Source: Orrella sp037026685
GTDB lineage: Bacteria; Pseudomonadota; Gammaproteobacteria; Burkholderiales; Burkholderiaceae_B
Reading direction: 5' to 3'
Length of the DNA: 64,000 nucleotides
NCBI RefSeq assembly: GCF_037026685.1
Contig: NZ_JBANET010000012.1
Span: 62,001-126,000, forward strand
The translations under genes and the position numbers were made by a program. Positions 40,589 to 48,652 of this stretch are shown here, piece by piece. The notes beneath the pieces are model-generated. The model worked only from the letters and a program-made list of their open reading frames with translations. It did not search any database and had not been told where the DNA came from. Within the stretch, counting starts at the first letter, position 1; every line of letters begins with the position of its first letter.

Positions 40589-43183
40589 ATGAAACAGTGG
40601 ATCAAAAGGATACTCATCAGCCTCGTGGTCGTGGCCGTGGTGGCGGTCGTGGGCGTGGCAATCTTCCTGCTGACGTTTGATCCTAACGCCTACAAGTACA
40701 AGCTGGCCGAAGTGGTGCAGAACCGCTACGACCGCACGCTTTCCATCGACGGGCCGATCGAGCTGTCCCTGTTTCCCCGCATCGGCCTGGCCGTGCAGGA
40801 CGTCTCGCTGTCCGAGGTCAACAGCACCGAGCAGTTCGCCGCCATCAAGAGCGCGCGCGTGGCCGTGGCCGTCTGGCCGCTGCTGTTCAACCAGCTGGTG
40901 GTGGACCACATCGCCATCAATGGCTTCCAGGCCCGCGTGGTGCGCGGCAAGGACGGCAACTTCAACTTCAGCAACCTGGTGGACCGCAATGCCGTGCCGA
41001 TCTCGATCGACGGCGAGCCGGTCGTGCCCACGGCCGGGCAGGCCGCGGCCGGCGCGGCCCTGGAAGGCGCGCGCATGGGCGGGCAGGCCGTGGTCGACGC
41101 CTCCGAGGCGGTGCGCCGCGCCGACATGCAGATCGACATCGCCGGCCTGGATCTGAAGGACGGCGACATCCAGCTGCAGGACGCCATCAGCGGCATGGCG
41201 GTGCGGGTCAGCAGCCTGTCCATCGCCACCGGCCGCGTCACTTTCGACCAGGCCTTCGACGTCACGCTGTCGGCCAACATCGAGGGCGGCGATCCGCGCG
41301 TGCAGGCCAAGCTGGCCGGCCAAGGCCTGCTGATGCTCGATCCGGCCGCCATGCGCTATGCGGCGCAGCGCCTGGACCTGCGCCTGGACGGGCGGCTGGG
41401 CGACGTGCAGGCCAGCGCCATCACCGCGCGCGGCAACGTCGCCTTCGACGCCGGCCTGCGTTCGCTGGACGTGGCCGGGCTGGAGCTGGGCTTTGCCGGC
41501 GACGTGCAGGGCGCCTATCCCATGAAGGGCGTGGAGGCCTCGGTCAGCGTGCCGCGCCTGTCGGCCCATCCGGGGCGCCAGCGCCTGCAGATCGAGAAAT
41601 TCGCGCTGCGGGCCACCGGCAACTGGGACGGCAGCCCCTTCGACGTGGGCCTGGATGCCCCGGCGCTGGACATCCGGCCCACCGAGGCTAGCGGGCAGGG
41701 CATCTCGGGCCGCGTGCGGGTGGACGGCCAGCAGGCGCTGGACCTGACCTTCGGCCTGACCGGCCTGAGCGGCAGCGCCGACGCGCTGGACATCAAGGAA
41801 GCCAAGTTCAATGCCGCGCTGCGCCAGGGCCAGCGGCTGGTCAAGCTCACCTCGGTCTCGCCGTTGTCGCTGAGCCTGCTGCAGCGCAGCTTCGCGCTGT
41901 CGGCGGTCAAGGGCGAGGTCGACATCACGGACCCCGAACTGCCCAAGGGCATGCTGCAGATCCCGGTGATCGGCAGCGTCTCGGCCGACCTGGCCAAGGA
42001 CCTGGCGCGCGCGCGCATCAACGCCGTGCTCGAGGGCGGCAAGTTCGACCTGTCGGCCGACGTGACGCAGCTGGCGCAGGACCCCATCGTCAAGTTCGGC
42101 CTGGCGGTCGACATCCTGGACCTGGACAAGCTGGCCCCGCCGTTCGAGCCGGCGCCCAAGCCCGCCCAGGGCGGCGGCAACGGCGAGGGCGGCTCGCAGG
42201 GCGAGCGGCCCGTGCCGCCCCCGCCGCCGCAGGAAAAAACCTGGGATTTCACTGCCCTGCAAGGCGTGACCGCCGACGGCACGATCAAGGTCGGCGAGCT
42301 GGTGGTGCGCAACCTGAAGGCCAGCGAACTGAACGCGCAGATCCGGGTCGCCAATGGCCGGCTGGACATCTCTGGCCTGTCGGCCGCGCTGTACGGTGGC
42401 AAGGTGGCGGGACAGCTGTTCGCCGACAGCAAGGACAACCAGCTCGGCGCCAAGGTCTCGCTGGCCGGCATCGAGATCGATCCGCTGCTGACCGACGCCA
42501 TGGGCCAGAGCAGCCTGCGCGGCAACGGCAGCCTGGCGCTGGATCTGCGCGCCAGCGGCGTCAGCGCCACCGAATGGCGCCGCACCCTGTCCGGCTCCAG
42601 CCAGCTGCGCCTGAAGGACGGCGCCATCAAGGGCATCAACGTCGCGCAGATGCTGCGCGAGGCGCGCGCCCTGGTCTCGGGCGAGGCCGGCGCGGCCCAG
42701 GCGGACGTGGCGCGCGAAACCGACTTCTCGTCGCTGGAGGCCGACCTGGGCTTTGCCAAGGGCATCGGCACGGTGCGGCGCCTGGCCATGGCCGCGCCGC
42801 TGCTGCGCATCACCCAGGGCAAGCCCGCCGAAATGAACCTGATCGAGTCCACGCTGGACATGACGCTGAACGTGCGCGTGGTCAACACGTCCACCGGACA
42901 GGGCGGCAAGGAGCTGGCCGAACTGCGCGACCTGACCATCCCTTTGCGCATCGTCGGCCCCTTCAAGCAGCCGGCCTATTCCATCCAGTGGCGCGGGGTG
43001 GGCAGCGAGGCGCTGCGCCGTTCGCTGGAGAACAAGCTGCTCGAGGAAGTCGAGCGCCGCACCAAGGCGCAGGCCGAGCCGGCGCCGGGCAAGCCCGATA
43101 CGGGCACCGGATCGGGTTCGCTGATCGAGCAGGAAACGGTCAAGAGCCTGGGCAATGCCATCAAGGGGCTGCTGGGCCGCTGA
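40589..43183 (+). CDS. AsmA-family protein
   Basis: 864 aa. One N-terminal membrane helix (IKRILISLVVVAVVAVVGVAIFLLTF) followed by a periplasmic, beta-rich bridge-like domain; N-terminal motif DPNAYKYKLAEVVQNRYDRTLSIDGPIELSLFPRIGLAVQDVSLSE and C-terminal AsmA_2 region (LSGSSQLRLKDGAIKGINVAQMLREAR) are diagnostic. AsmA-like proteins are thought to move phospholipids between inner and outer membrane. Residues about 525-550 form a Pro/Gly-rich linker (GGGNGEGGSQGERPVPPPPPQ). The ATG at 40589 gives the membrane helix a proper basic N-terminus. Confidence 0.92.
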   Translation: MKQWIKRILISLVVVAVVAVVGVAIFLLTFDPNAYKYKLAEVVQNRYDRTLSIDGPIELSLFPRIGLAVQDVSLSEVNSTEQFAAIKSARVAVAVWPLLFNQLVVDHIAINGFQARVVRGKDGNFNFSNLVDRNAVPISIDGEPVVPTAGQAAAGAALEGARMGGQAVVDASEAVRRADMQIDIAGLDLKDGDIQLQDAISGMAVRVSSLSIATGRVTFDQAFDVTLSANIEGGDPRVQAKLAGQGLLMLDPAAMRYAAQRLDLRLDGRLGDVQASAITARGNVAFDAGLRSLDVAGLELGFAGDVQGAYPMKGVEASVSVPRLSAHPGRQRLQIEKFALRATGNWDGSPFDVGLDAPALDIRPTEASGQGISGRVRVDGQQALDLTFGLTGLSGSADALDIKEAKFNAALRQGQRLVKLTSVSPLSLSLLQRSFALSAVKGEVDITDPELPKGMLQIPVIGSVSADLAKDLARARINAVLEGGKFDLSADVTQLAQDPIVKFGLAVDILDLDKLAPPFEPAPKPAQGGGNGEGGSQGERPVPPPPPQEKTWDFTALQGVTADGTIKVGELVVRNLKASELNAQIRVANGRLDISGLSAALYGGKVAGQLFADSKDNQLGAKVSLAGIEIDPLLTDAMGQSSLRGNGSLALDLRASGVSATEWRRTLSGSSQLRLKDGAIKGINVAQMLREARALVSGEAGAAQADVARETDFSSLEADLGFAKGIGTVRRLAMAAPLLRITQGKPAEMNLIESTLDMTLNVRVVNTSTGQGGKELAELRDLTIPLRIVGPFKQPAYSIQWRGVGSEALRRSLENKLLEEVERRTKAQAEPAPGKPDTGTGSGSLIEQETVKSLGNAIKGLLGR

Positions 43184-43210
43184 CGGCGCGCCGGGGGCCC
43201 CGGGCGCGGC

Positions 43211-43462
43211 TCAGGGCTGGCCGGTCAGCCGGCGGTACTTGGCCATCAGCGCGTCCTGGCCTTCGTGCCAGTCGGGATGCAGGGTGATGCACTCGACCGG
43301 GCACACGACCTTGCACTGCGGCTCGTCGTGGTGGCCGACGCATTCGGTGCAGCGTTCAGGGGCGATCTCGTAGATCTGCGGCCCCATGTAGATGGCGTCG
43401 TTGGGACACTGCGGCTCGCATACGTCGCAGTTGATGCACTCGTCGGTAATGCGCAGGGCCAT
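43211..43462 (-). CDS. YfhL-family 2[4Fe-4S] ferredoxin
   Basis: 83-aa ferredoxin. First cluster motif CINCDVCEPQCP, second CTECVGHHDEPQCKVVCPVEC, i.e. with the longer CX8C-type insert that marks the Alvin/YfhL family of low-potential ferredoxins. Four bases after coaD on the same strand, so co-transcribed with it. Confidence 0.93.
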   Translation of the reverse strand: MALRITDECINCDVCEPQCPNDAIYMGPQIYEIAPERCTECVGHHDEPQCKVVCPVECITLHPDWHEGQDALMAKYRRLTGQP

Positions 43463-43466
43463 GGCG

Positions 43467-43967
43467 TCAGGGCCAGGACTGCTCGCGCTTCTCGCGGGCC
43501 TTGACCTGCAGCCAGCGCTCGACCGAAGGGAACACGAACTTGCTGACGTCCCCGCCCAGGATGGCGATTTCGCGCACGATGGTGCCCGAGATGAACTGGT
43601 ACTGGTCCGAGGGCGTCATGAACAGGGTCTCGACCTCGGGCAGCAGGTGGCGGTTCATGCCGGCCATCTGGAACTCGTACTCGAAGTCGGAAACCGCGCG
43701 CAAGCCGCGCACGATGACGCGCGCCTCCTGCTCGCGCACGAAGTCCTTGAGCAGCCCGGAGAAGCTGCGCACGATCACGTTGGGATAGTGGCCGAGCACT
43801 TCCTCGGCGATTTCCAGGCGTTCCTGCAGCGAGAAGAAAGGATTCTTGGCGCGGCTTTGCGCCACGCCCACCACCACCTTGTCGAACAGGCCGGCCGCGC
43901 GGCGGACCAGGTCTTCATGGCCGCGGGTCAGGGGATCGAAGGTTCCGGGATAGACAGCAGTGATCAT
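43467..43967 (-). CDS. coaD: Phosphopantetheine adenylyltransferase
   Basis: 166 aa. Converts 4'-phosphopantetheine to dephospho-CoA. Nucleotidyltransferase motif PGTFDPLTRGHEDLVRRA (TxGH) and FISGTIVREIAILGG (the ISSTxxR-type loop). 58 bases after rsmD on the same strand; rsmD-coaD pairing is widespread in bacteria. Confidence 0.96.
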   Translation of the reverse strand: MITAVYPGTFDPLTRGHEDLVRRAAGLFDKVVVGVAQSRAKNPFFSLQERLEIAEEVLGHYPNVIVRSFSGLLKDFVREQEARVIVRGLRAVSDFEYEFQMAGMNRHLLPEVETLFMTPSDQYQFISGTIVREIAILGGDVSKFVFPSVERWLQVKAREKREQSWP

Positions 43968-44023
43968 CGTGCTTGGGCTCCGGGCCGAATGGAAAATCCT
44001 GGGCCTAAAGCGCGATTATTGAC

Positions 44024-44584
44024 TTAATTCTGCGATGCAGCAAATTGGAAGAGGTGGTAGTGGACGGCGCCGGCCTTGTCCTGCCTGAGCAGGGTAAAGC
44101 CGGGCGGCGCGGCCAGCGGCGCCTCGGATTCGGCGTAGACCAGGCCGGCGGGCGCCAGCGCCCCGGGCAGCAGCGGCCACAGGCGTTCGAGCCAGCCCTG
44201 GCGAAACGGCGGGTCGAGCAGCACCAGGTCGTAGCCGGCGGCGCCGCGCAAGGCCGCCAGCGCATCGCCCGGGTGCACGCGCACGGCCTGCGCGCCAAGC
44301 TTCTGGCGCAAGGCCCGCAAGGCCGCCACGGCGCGCCGGTCGGTCTCGACCAGCAGCACCTCGCGCGCGCCGCGCGAGGCCGCCTCCAGGCCCAGGGCCC
44401 CGGTGCCGGCGAACAGGTCCAGCACCCGCTTGTCCGCGAACTCGCCCTGCCAGAAATGGCCCAGCCAGTTGTAGAGCGTCTCGCGCACCCGGTCCGGCGT
44501 GGGACGCAGGCCGGGCGCATCGATCACGGCGATGGGGGTGCGCCGGTAACTGCCGCCGACGATGCGAATATACTTCGTGGTCAT
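44024..44584 (-). CDS. rsmD: 16S rRNA (guanine-966-N2)-methyltransferase
   Basis: 186 aa. Rossmann methyltransferase: IRIVGGSYRRTPIAVIDAPGLRPTPDRVRETLYNWLG is the RsmD N-terminus, VLDLFAGTGALGLEAASRGA binds SAM and LVLLDPPFR is the catalytic DPPF motif. The ATG at 44584-44582 overlaps, on the opposite strand, the ATG of ftsY at 44583-44585, so there is no intergenic region between these divergent genes. Confidence 0.96.
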   Translation of the reverse strand: MTTKYIRIVGGSYRRTPIAVIDAPGLRPTPDRVRETLYNWLGHFWQGEFADKRVLDLFAGTGALGLEAASRGAREVLLVETDRRAVAALRALRQKLGAQAVRVHPGDALAALRGAAGYDLVLLDPPFRQGWLERLWPLLPGALAPAGLVYAESEAPLAAPPGFTLLRQDKAGAVHYHLFQFAASQN

Positions 44585-45809
44585 GTTCAATTTCTTCAAG
44601 AAAAAGCCCCCCGCGCCGCCCCCGGCTCCCGAGCGCGAAGAGGCTGGCGCGCAAGCCCAGCCGCCCCAGGCCCCCGAGCCGGTCCCCGCGCCCGAGCCGG
44701 AGCCTGCGCCTGCGCCTGCGGAACCCGCCGCATCCGCTTCCGCCGCATCCGCTTCCGCAGAAGAATCCGCCTTCGCGGAATCCGCCGCGCCGCCTGCCGT
44801 CCCGGCGCCGTCTTTAGGGGCGACGCCCGCGGACGAACCGCAGCCTCTTGCCCGGCCCGAGGCGGCCGGCGGGTCCGATGCCGCTGCGGCCAAGGAAAAA
44901 TCCTCCTGGCTGAACCGGTTGCGCAGCGGCCTGTCGCGCACGGGCAAGAGCCTGAGCGGGCTGTTCGTCGGCGTCAAGGTCGACGAGTCGCTGTTCGAGG
45001 AGCTCGAAACGGCGCTCATTATGGCCGATGCGGGCGTGGAGGCCACCGAGAAGCTGCTGGCCGCCTTGCGCGCCAAGGTGCGCAAGGACCGCATCGACGA
45101 CGCCCAGCAGGTCAAGGCGGCCTTGCGCGAATTGCTCGCCGAGCATCTCAAGCCGCTGGAGCGCACGTTCGACCTGCAGCGGGCCAAGCCGCTGGTGGTG
45201 ATGATCGCGGGCGTGAATGGCGCGGGCAAGACCACTTCCATCGGCAAGCTGGCCAACACCTTCCAGGCGCAGGGCGCCAGCGTGCTGCTGGCCGCGGGCG
45301 ACACCTTCCGCGCCGCCGCGCGCGAACAGCTGATCGAATGGGGCGCGCGCAACAACGTTACCGTCATTTCGCAGGACGGCGGCGACCCGGCGGCGGTGTC
45401 CTTCGATGCCGTCAACGCCGGCCGCGCCCGCGGCGCGGGCGTGGTCATGATCGATACGGCCGGACGCCTGCCCACCCAGCTGCACCTGATGGAAGAGCTC
45501 AAGAAGATCCGCCGCGTGATCGGCAAGGCCGACCCGGCGGCGCCGCACGAGGTGCTGCTGGTGCTGGACGGCAATACCGGCCAGAACGCGCTGGCGCAGA
45601 TCCGCGCCTTCGATGCGGCCATCAACCTTACCGGGCTGGTCGTGACCAAGCTCGACGGTACCGCCAAGGGCGGCACGCTGGCGGCGGTGGCCGCAGGCAG
45701 CCAGGGCGTGCGGCCCGTGCCGGTCTACTGGATCGGCGTGGGCGAAGGCATGCAGGACCTGCAGCCTTTCGTGGCCAAGGATTTCGCGGCGGCGCTGCTG
45801 GGCGATTAG
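44583..45809 (+). CDS. ftsY: Signal recognition particle receptor FtsY
   Basis: 408-aa SRP receptor GTPase for co-translational membrane targeting. N-terminal MFNFFKKKPP amphipathic membrane-anchor segment, an acidic/Pro/Ala-rich A domain (about residues 10-110) holding a perfect 15-bp tandem duplication, then the NG domain: helical N part, G1 GVNGAGKTTSIGKLA, DTFRAAAREQL, G3 DTAGRLPTQ, G4 TKLDGTAKGG. A start seven codons earlier (MRIYFVV) is possible and would lengthen the overlap with rsmD. Confidence 0.96.
   Translation: MFNFFKKKPPAPPPAPEREEAGAQAQPPQAPEPVPAPEPEPAPAPAEPAASASAASASAEESAFAESAAPPAVPAPSLGATPADEPQPLARPEAAGGSDAAAAKEKSSWLNRLRSGLSRTGKSLSGLFVGVKVDESLFEELETALIMADAGVEATEKLLAALRAKVRKDRIDDAQQVKAALRELLAEHLKPLERTFDLQRAKPLVVMIAGVNGAGKTTSIGKLANTFQAQGASVLLAAGDTFRAAAREQLIEWGARNNVTVISQDGGDPAAVSFDAVNAGRARGAGVVMIDTAGRLPTQLHLMEELKKIRRVIGKADPAAPHEVLLVLDGNTGQNALAQIRAFDAAINLTGLVVTKLDGTAKGGTLAAVAAGSQGVRPVPVYWIGVGEGMQDLQPFVAKDFAAALLGD
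44727..44756 (+). repeat. 15-bp tandem duplication in the ftsY A domain
   Basis: GCCGCATCCGCTTCC occurs twice head-to-tail (44727-44741 and 44742-44756), encoding repeated Ala/Ser. The unit keeps the frame, so copy number could vary between strains without breaking the gene. Confidence 0.8.
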
Positions 45810-45884
45810 GCGTCCCGCGCCGGCCGTGCCGCCGGGCAGGCCTGCCGCCCCGGGCGGGCCTGCCCGGCCGCCTGCTTCGACTTC

Positions 45885-47615
45885 CTACTTCCAGAACGGC
45901 TTGCTTTCCCCCAGCGCCACGAAGGCCCGCTCGGCCTGCTGGCTCAGGGCGTCGAGCCGGGCGGTGATCCAGCCGCGCGCGAACCAGGCCTGCGGGTGGC
46001 CGGCCGTCAGCGTCTCGAAGTGCGACAGGGCCACGTGCAGGTCGTTCATCTCTCCAAGGATGTCCTGCACGGCCGAGAGCGCCTTGCGGTAGGCCTTCAC
46101 GCGCTGGGACGAAAGCAGCGGCTCGGCGAAGGACAGGCCGTAGCGCAGGCGCTTGCCTTTCTTGCGCAGCTCGTGGCGGGCCTCGGCCGGCAGCGAGAGA
46201 AACTGCGCCCCTTCGGCCACCAGCGCCTTGTGCCACTTGTGCAGCCGCTTCTCCAGCAGGGCGCGCAGCCGGGGGGGCGGCGGCGCGCTCAAGGGGATGA
46301 TCTCGACCTCGCCGGCCAGCGCGGGCGTCTCGCCTTCGTCGCCGGACGGCTGCAGCGCAGCGCCGGCGTGGGCCGCCGATGTCCCCGCGCCGGATGCCGA
46401 GGCCGCCATCGCACGGCCGCCTGCCGCAGGATCGCCTGACGCGGTACCGCCCGCCGCGGGATCGCCCGCCGCAGCCGCGGACCGCGCGGGCGCGGTCCCG
46501 GCCGCGTGGGCAGCGGGCAGGCCGATGGTCCAGGCCAGCATTTCGAGCAGCCAGCCCTGGAAGCCGGCCGAGGCCGCCTTGGCGCGGGCATCGACGTCCG
46601 GGCCGGACGCGGGCAGTTCCAGGGCAGGCATGCCCGCGCGCTCGAGCGTGGGCAGCACGGTATCGCGCAGCACGTCGGCGTCGCGGCTCAGGCCGAAATC
46701 GGCGAAGTGCTGCCGGGCCGCCTGGACCAGTTCGGGGGCCGGGTCGGGCGTCCAGCCGCGAAACAGCTTCCAGGCCGAACGCAGGCGCCGCATGCCCACG
46801 CGCAATTGATGCACGTGGTCGGGGTTGCCGGCCAGGTAGCGGCCGTCGGTGTCCGCCTCGGCCAGCACCGTGGCGTTGCGCACCACCTGCTCCAGGCATT
46901 CGTAGCCCACCGCGCGCAGCGCCTGCTCGGGCGTCATGTCCGGCGCCAGCGGCGCGGTGCCCGCCGGCCAAGGAGCCCAGAAGCCCCGGACCACGCGTTC
47001 GCGCTCGGCGTCGCTGCCGGCCTGGGCCAGCGCCTGCGCCGTGCGCGCCAGCGCGTCGCCGCGTTCGGACTTGCTGCGCAGATCCAGCACCAGGCCATGC
47101 TTGCGCAGCCAGCGGCGGCCCAGGTCGAACACGGCGTCCAGGCGGCCAGAGACCAGTTCGAATTCGACTTCGCTAAGCGGCAGTTCGAGCTGGCCCGCGC
47201 GCAGGCAGCCGGTATCGAAGGCGGCCTCGACAGTGCCGTGACGGGTGCGGATGCGGCGCAGCAGGCGGCTGACGTCGGTTTCGTAGCGCACCGACAGCTC
47301 GCCCTTGAGCCCGGCCAGCACGGGCGCGACCGCGGTGTCGGCGTAGACCGACAGGTCCAGCACCGGACCCGGCCGCTCGTGGTTCAGTTCCATGCGCGCC
47401 AGCGCGTGATCGCCGGGCGCCTTGAGCGTCTGGACCCATTGCCGGCCTTCCTTGCGCAGGCGGATGGCCACCCGCGCCTTGGCCAGCTCGCGGCCCGGCG
47501 TGTCGAAATACAGGGCTTGCAGGCGGATGCGCGTGCAGGCGCCTTGCTCCAGTTCGCGGCGTACGCCGGCTCGGGCCGCACGCGGCACGTGCAGCTTCAA
47601 TTCTTGTTCGGACAT
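45885..47615 (-). CDS. CYTH-CHAD domain protein (inorganic triphosphatase-like)
   Basis: 576 aa. CYTH domain at residues 1-205 begins with the ExExK motif (EQELKL, residues 3-8) and contains VAIRLRKEGRQWVQTLK and SEVEFELVSG; the CHAD domain follows (helical, with HQLRVGMRRLRSAWKLF and ARHELRKKGKRLRYGLSF, each repeat carrying the conserved His and basic residues that bind polyphosphate). E. coli YgiF, a triphosphatase of this architecture, is about 430 aa; the excess here is a low-complexity Ala/Gly/Pro insert (about residues 368-442) with GDPAAGG repeats between the CHAD halves. The longest in-frame start is used. Confidence 0.9.
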   Translation of the reverse strand: MSEQELKLHVPRAARAGVRRELEQGACTRIRLQALYFDTPGRELAKARVAIRLRKEGRQWVQTLKAPGDHALARMELNHERPGPVLDLSVYADTAVAPVLAGLKGELSVRYETDVSRLLRRIRTRHGTVEAAFDTGCLRAGQLELPLSEVEFELVSGRLDAVFDLGRRWLRKHGLVLDLRSKSERGDALARTAQALAQAGSDAERERVVRGFWAPWPAGTAPLAPDMTPEQALRAVGYECLEQVVRNATVLAEADTDGRYLAGNPDHVHQLRVGMRRLRSAWKLFRGWTPDPAPELVQAARQHFADFGLSRDADVLRDTVLPTLERAGMPALELPASGPDVDARAKAASAGFQGWLLEMLAWTIGLPAAHAAGTAPARSAAAAGDPAAGGTASGDPAAGGRAMAASASGAGTSAAHAGAALQPSGDEGETPALAGEVEIIPLSAPPPPRLRALLEKRLHKWHKALVAEGAQFLSLPAEARHELRKKGKRLRYGLSFAEPLLSSQRVKAYRKALSAVQDILGEMNDLHVALSHFETLTAGHPQAWFARGWITARLDALSQQAERAFVALGESKPFWK

Positions 47616-47665
47616 GATGATGCGACTTGCACCCTATAGGGACGTTGATCACCGATATTAGCGAT

Positions 47666-47679
47666 ATCCCCCGGGGGAT
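47666..47679. promoter_or_regulatory. Perfect palindrome ATCCCCCGGGGGAT upstream of the CYTH-CHAD gene
   Basis: 14-bp perfect palindrome, 50 bases upstream of the gene's start. It abuts the larger inverted repeat at 47679-47709. The rest of the 218-base gap between the CYTH-CHAD start and the IclR gene shows nothing else. Confidence 0.4.
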
Positions 47680-47709
47680 TTGATGAATAGTCATAAAAAC
47701 TTCATCAAA
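47679..47709. promoter_or_regulatory. Inverted repeat TTTGATGAA-N13-TTCATCAAA
   Basis: Perfect 9-base arms, AT-rich, in the gap before the CYTH-CHAD gene. Candidate operator or cruciform; on RNA it would form a hairpin. No binder is known. Confidence 0.45.
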
Positions 47710-47833
47710 TCGCGGTCCGATGTTGTTGTAAACGTTTGCAGCTGGCCGTCGGGCGCAAGCTGCCGCCGTGGCCAGGGCGCGGCCCGGTTCAGCCGTGCGG
47801 GGCGGCTCCGTTTAGCTGTGCGGGCGCGCCCGT

Positions 47834-48652
47834 TCAGCTGTGCGGCGCCCCCCGATAGCCCAGCTTGCGGGAGATTTCGGCGGTGCATTCGTGCAGCTGC
47901 CGCGCCACGGGACCGTCCCAGTCGGCATCGAACAGGCCGGTGGGACCCAGCGCGGTCAAGGCCAGCACCAACGCGCCCGTATGGTCGAACACCGGCGCGC
48001 TCAGCGCGTCCACGCCGGGCAGGGGCGTACCCAGGGCGCGCGCCATGCCCTGGCCGCGCACGGCGGCCAGCAGGGCCTGCCACTCGGCCGGATCGGGGCG
48101 GACCTGGTTGCGGCCGGTGACCACCGCCGCGTCGTCGGCCTCGCGCGCGATGTAGTGCTCGGCCACCTTGGGCGGCAGCCAGGCGGCATAGACGTGGCCG
48201 GTGGCGGTGTGCTGCATGGACATCACGGTGCCCTTGCGCATGTTCACGTGCACCGGATAGCTGGCTTCGGTGATGTGGATCATGGTGGGCCCGTGCGAGC
48301 CCAGCACCGACAGGGCCAGCGTATGGCCGATGGCGGCCGCCAGGCGCGCCACCTCGGGCAGCGCCAGGCGCACCGGATCCAGCCGCTGCAGGCTCACCAG
48401 GCCCATCTGCAGGGCGAAGGGGCCCAGCTCGTACTGGCCGGTGACCGCGTCCTGCTGCACCAGGCCCACCCGCACGAAGCTCACCAGGTAGGGATGCGCC
48501 TTGGCCGAGGTCATGCCGGCCGCCTGCGCCAGGTCGCGCAGGGTCATGGCGCGGCCGGCCTCGACCAGCGCGGCCAGCAGCGGAAAGCCGGTCTCGACCG
48601 ACTGGATGCTGCGCTGGCCGTCGCGCGCGGCCCCTAGCGTGCGGCCAGCCAT
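47834..48652 (-). CDS. IclR-family transcriptional regulator downstream of glpD
   Basis: 272 aa. N-terminal winged helix (RSIQSVETGFPLLAALVEAGRAMTLRDLAQAAGMTSAKAHPYLVSFVRVGLV) and IclR effector domain (HTLALSVLGSHGPTMIHITEASYPVHVNMRKGTVMSMQHTATGHVYAAW). The ATG at 48652 lies inside the end of glpD (overlap 19 bases), so the pair is co-translated. It may control glycerol-3-phosphate metabolism, though E. coli uses a DeoR-type GlpR for this; the assignment is contextual only. Confidence 0.88.
   Translation of the reverse strand: MAGRTLGAARDGQRSIQSVETGFPLLAALVEAGRAMTLRDLAQAAGMTSAKAHPYLVSFVRVGLVQQDAVTGQYELGPFALQMGLVSLQRLDPVRLALPEVARLAAAIGHTLALSVLGSHGPTMIHITEASYPVHVNMRKGTVMSMQHTATGHVYAAWLPPKVAEHYIAREADDAAVVTGRNQVRPDPAEWQALLAAVRGQGMARALGTPLPGVDALSAPVFDHTGALVLALTALGPTGLFDADWDGPVARQLHECTAEISRKLGYRGAPHS

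Noticed and set aside
43187..43209. Bidirectional GC-rich hairpin between the convergent asmA and ferredoxin genes
   Set aside because: Strong GC symmetry but no T run on either side; such symmetry is common at this base composition.
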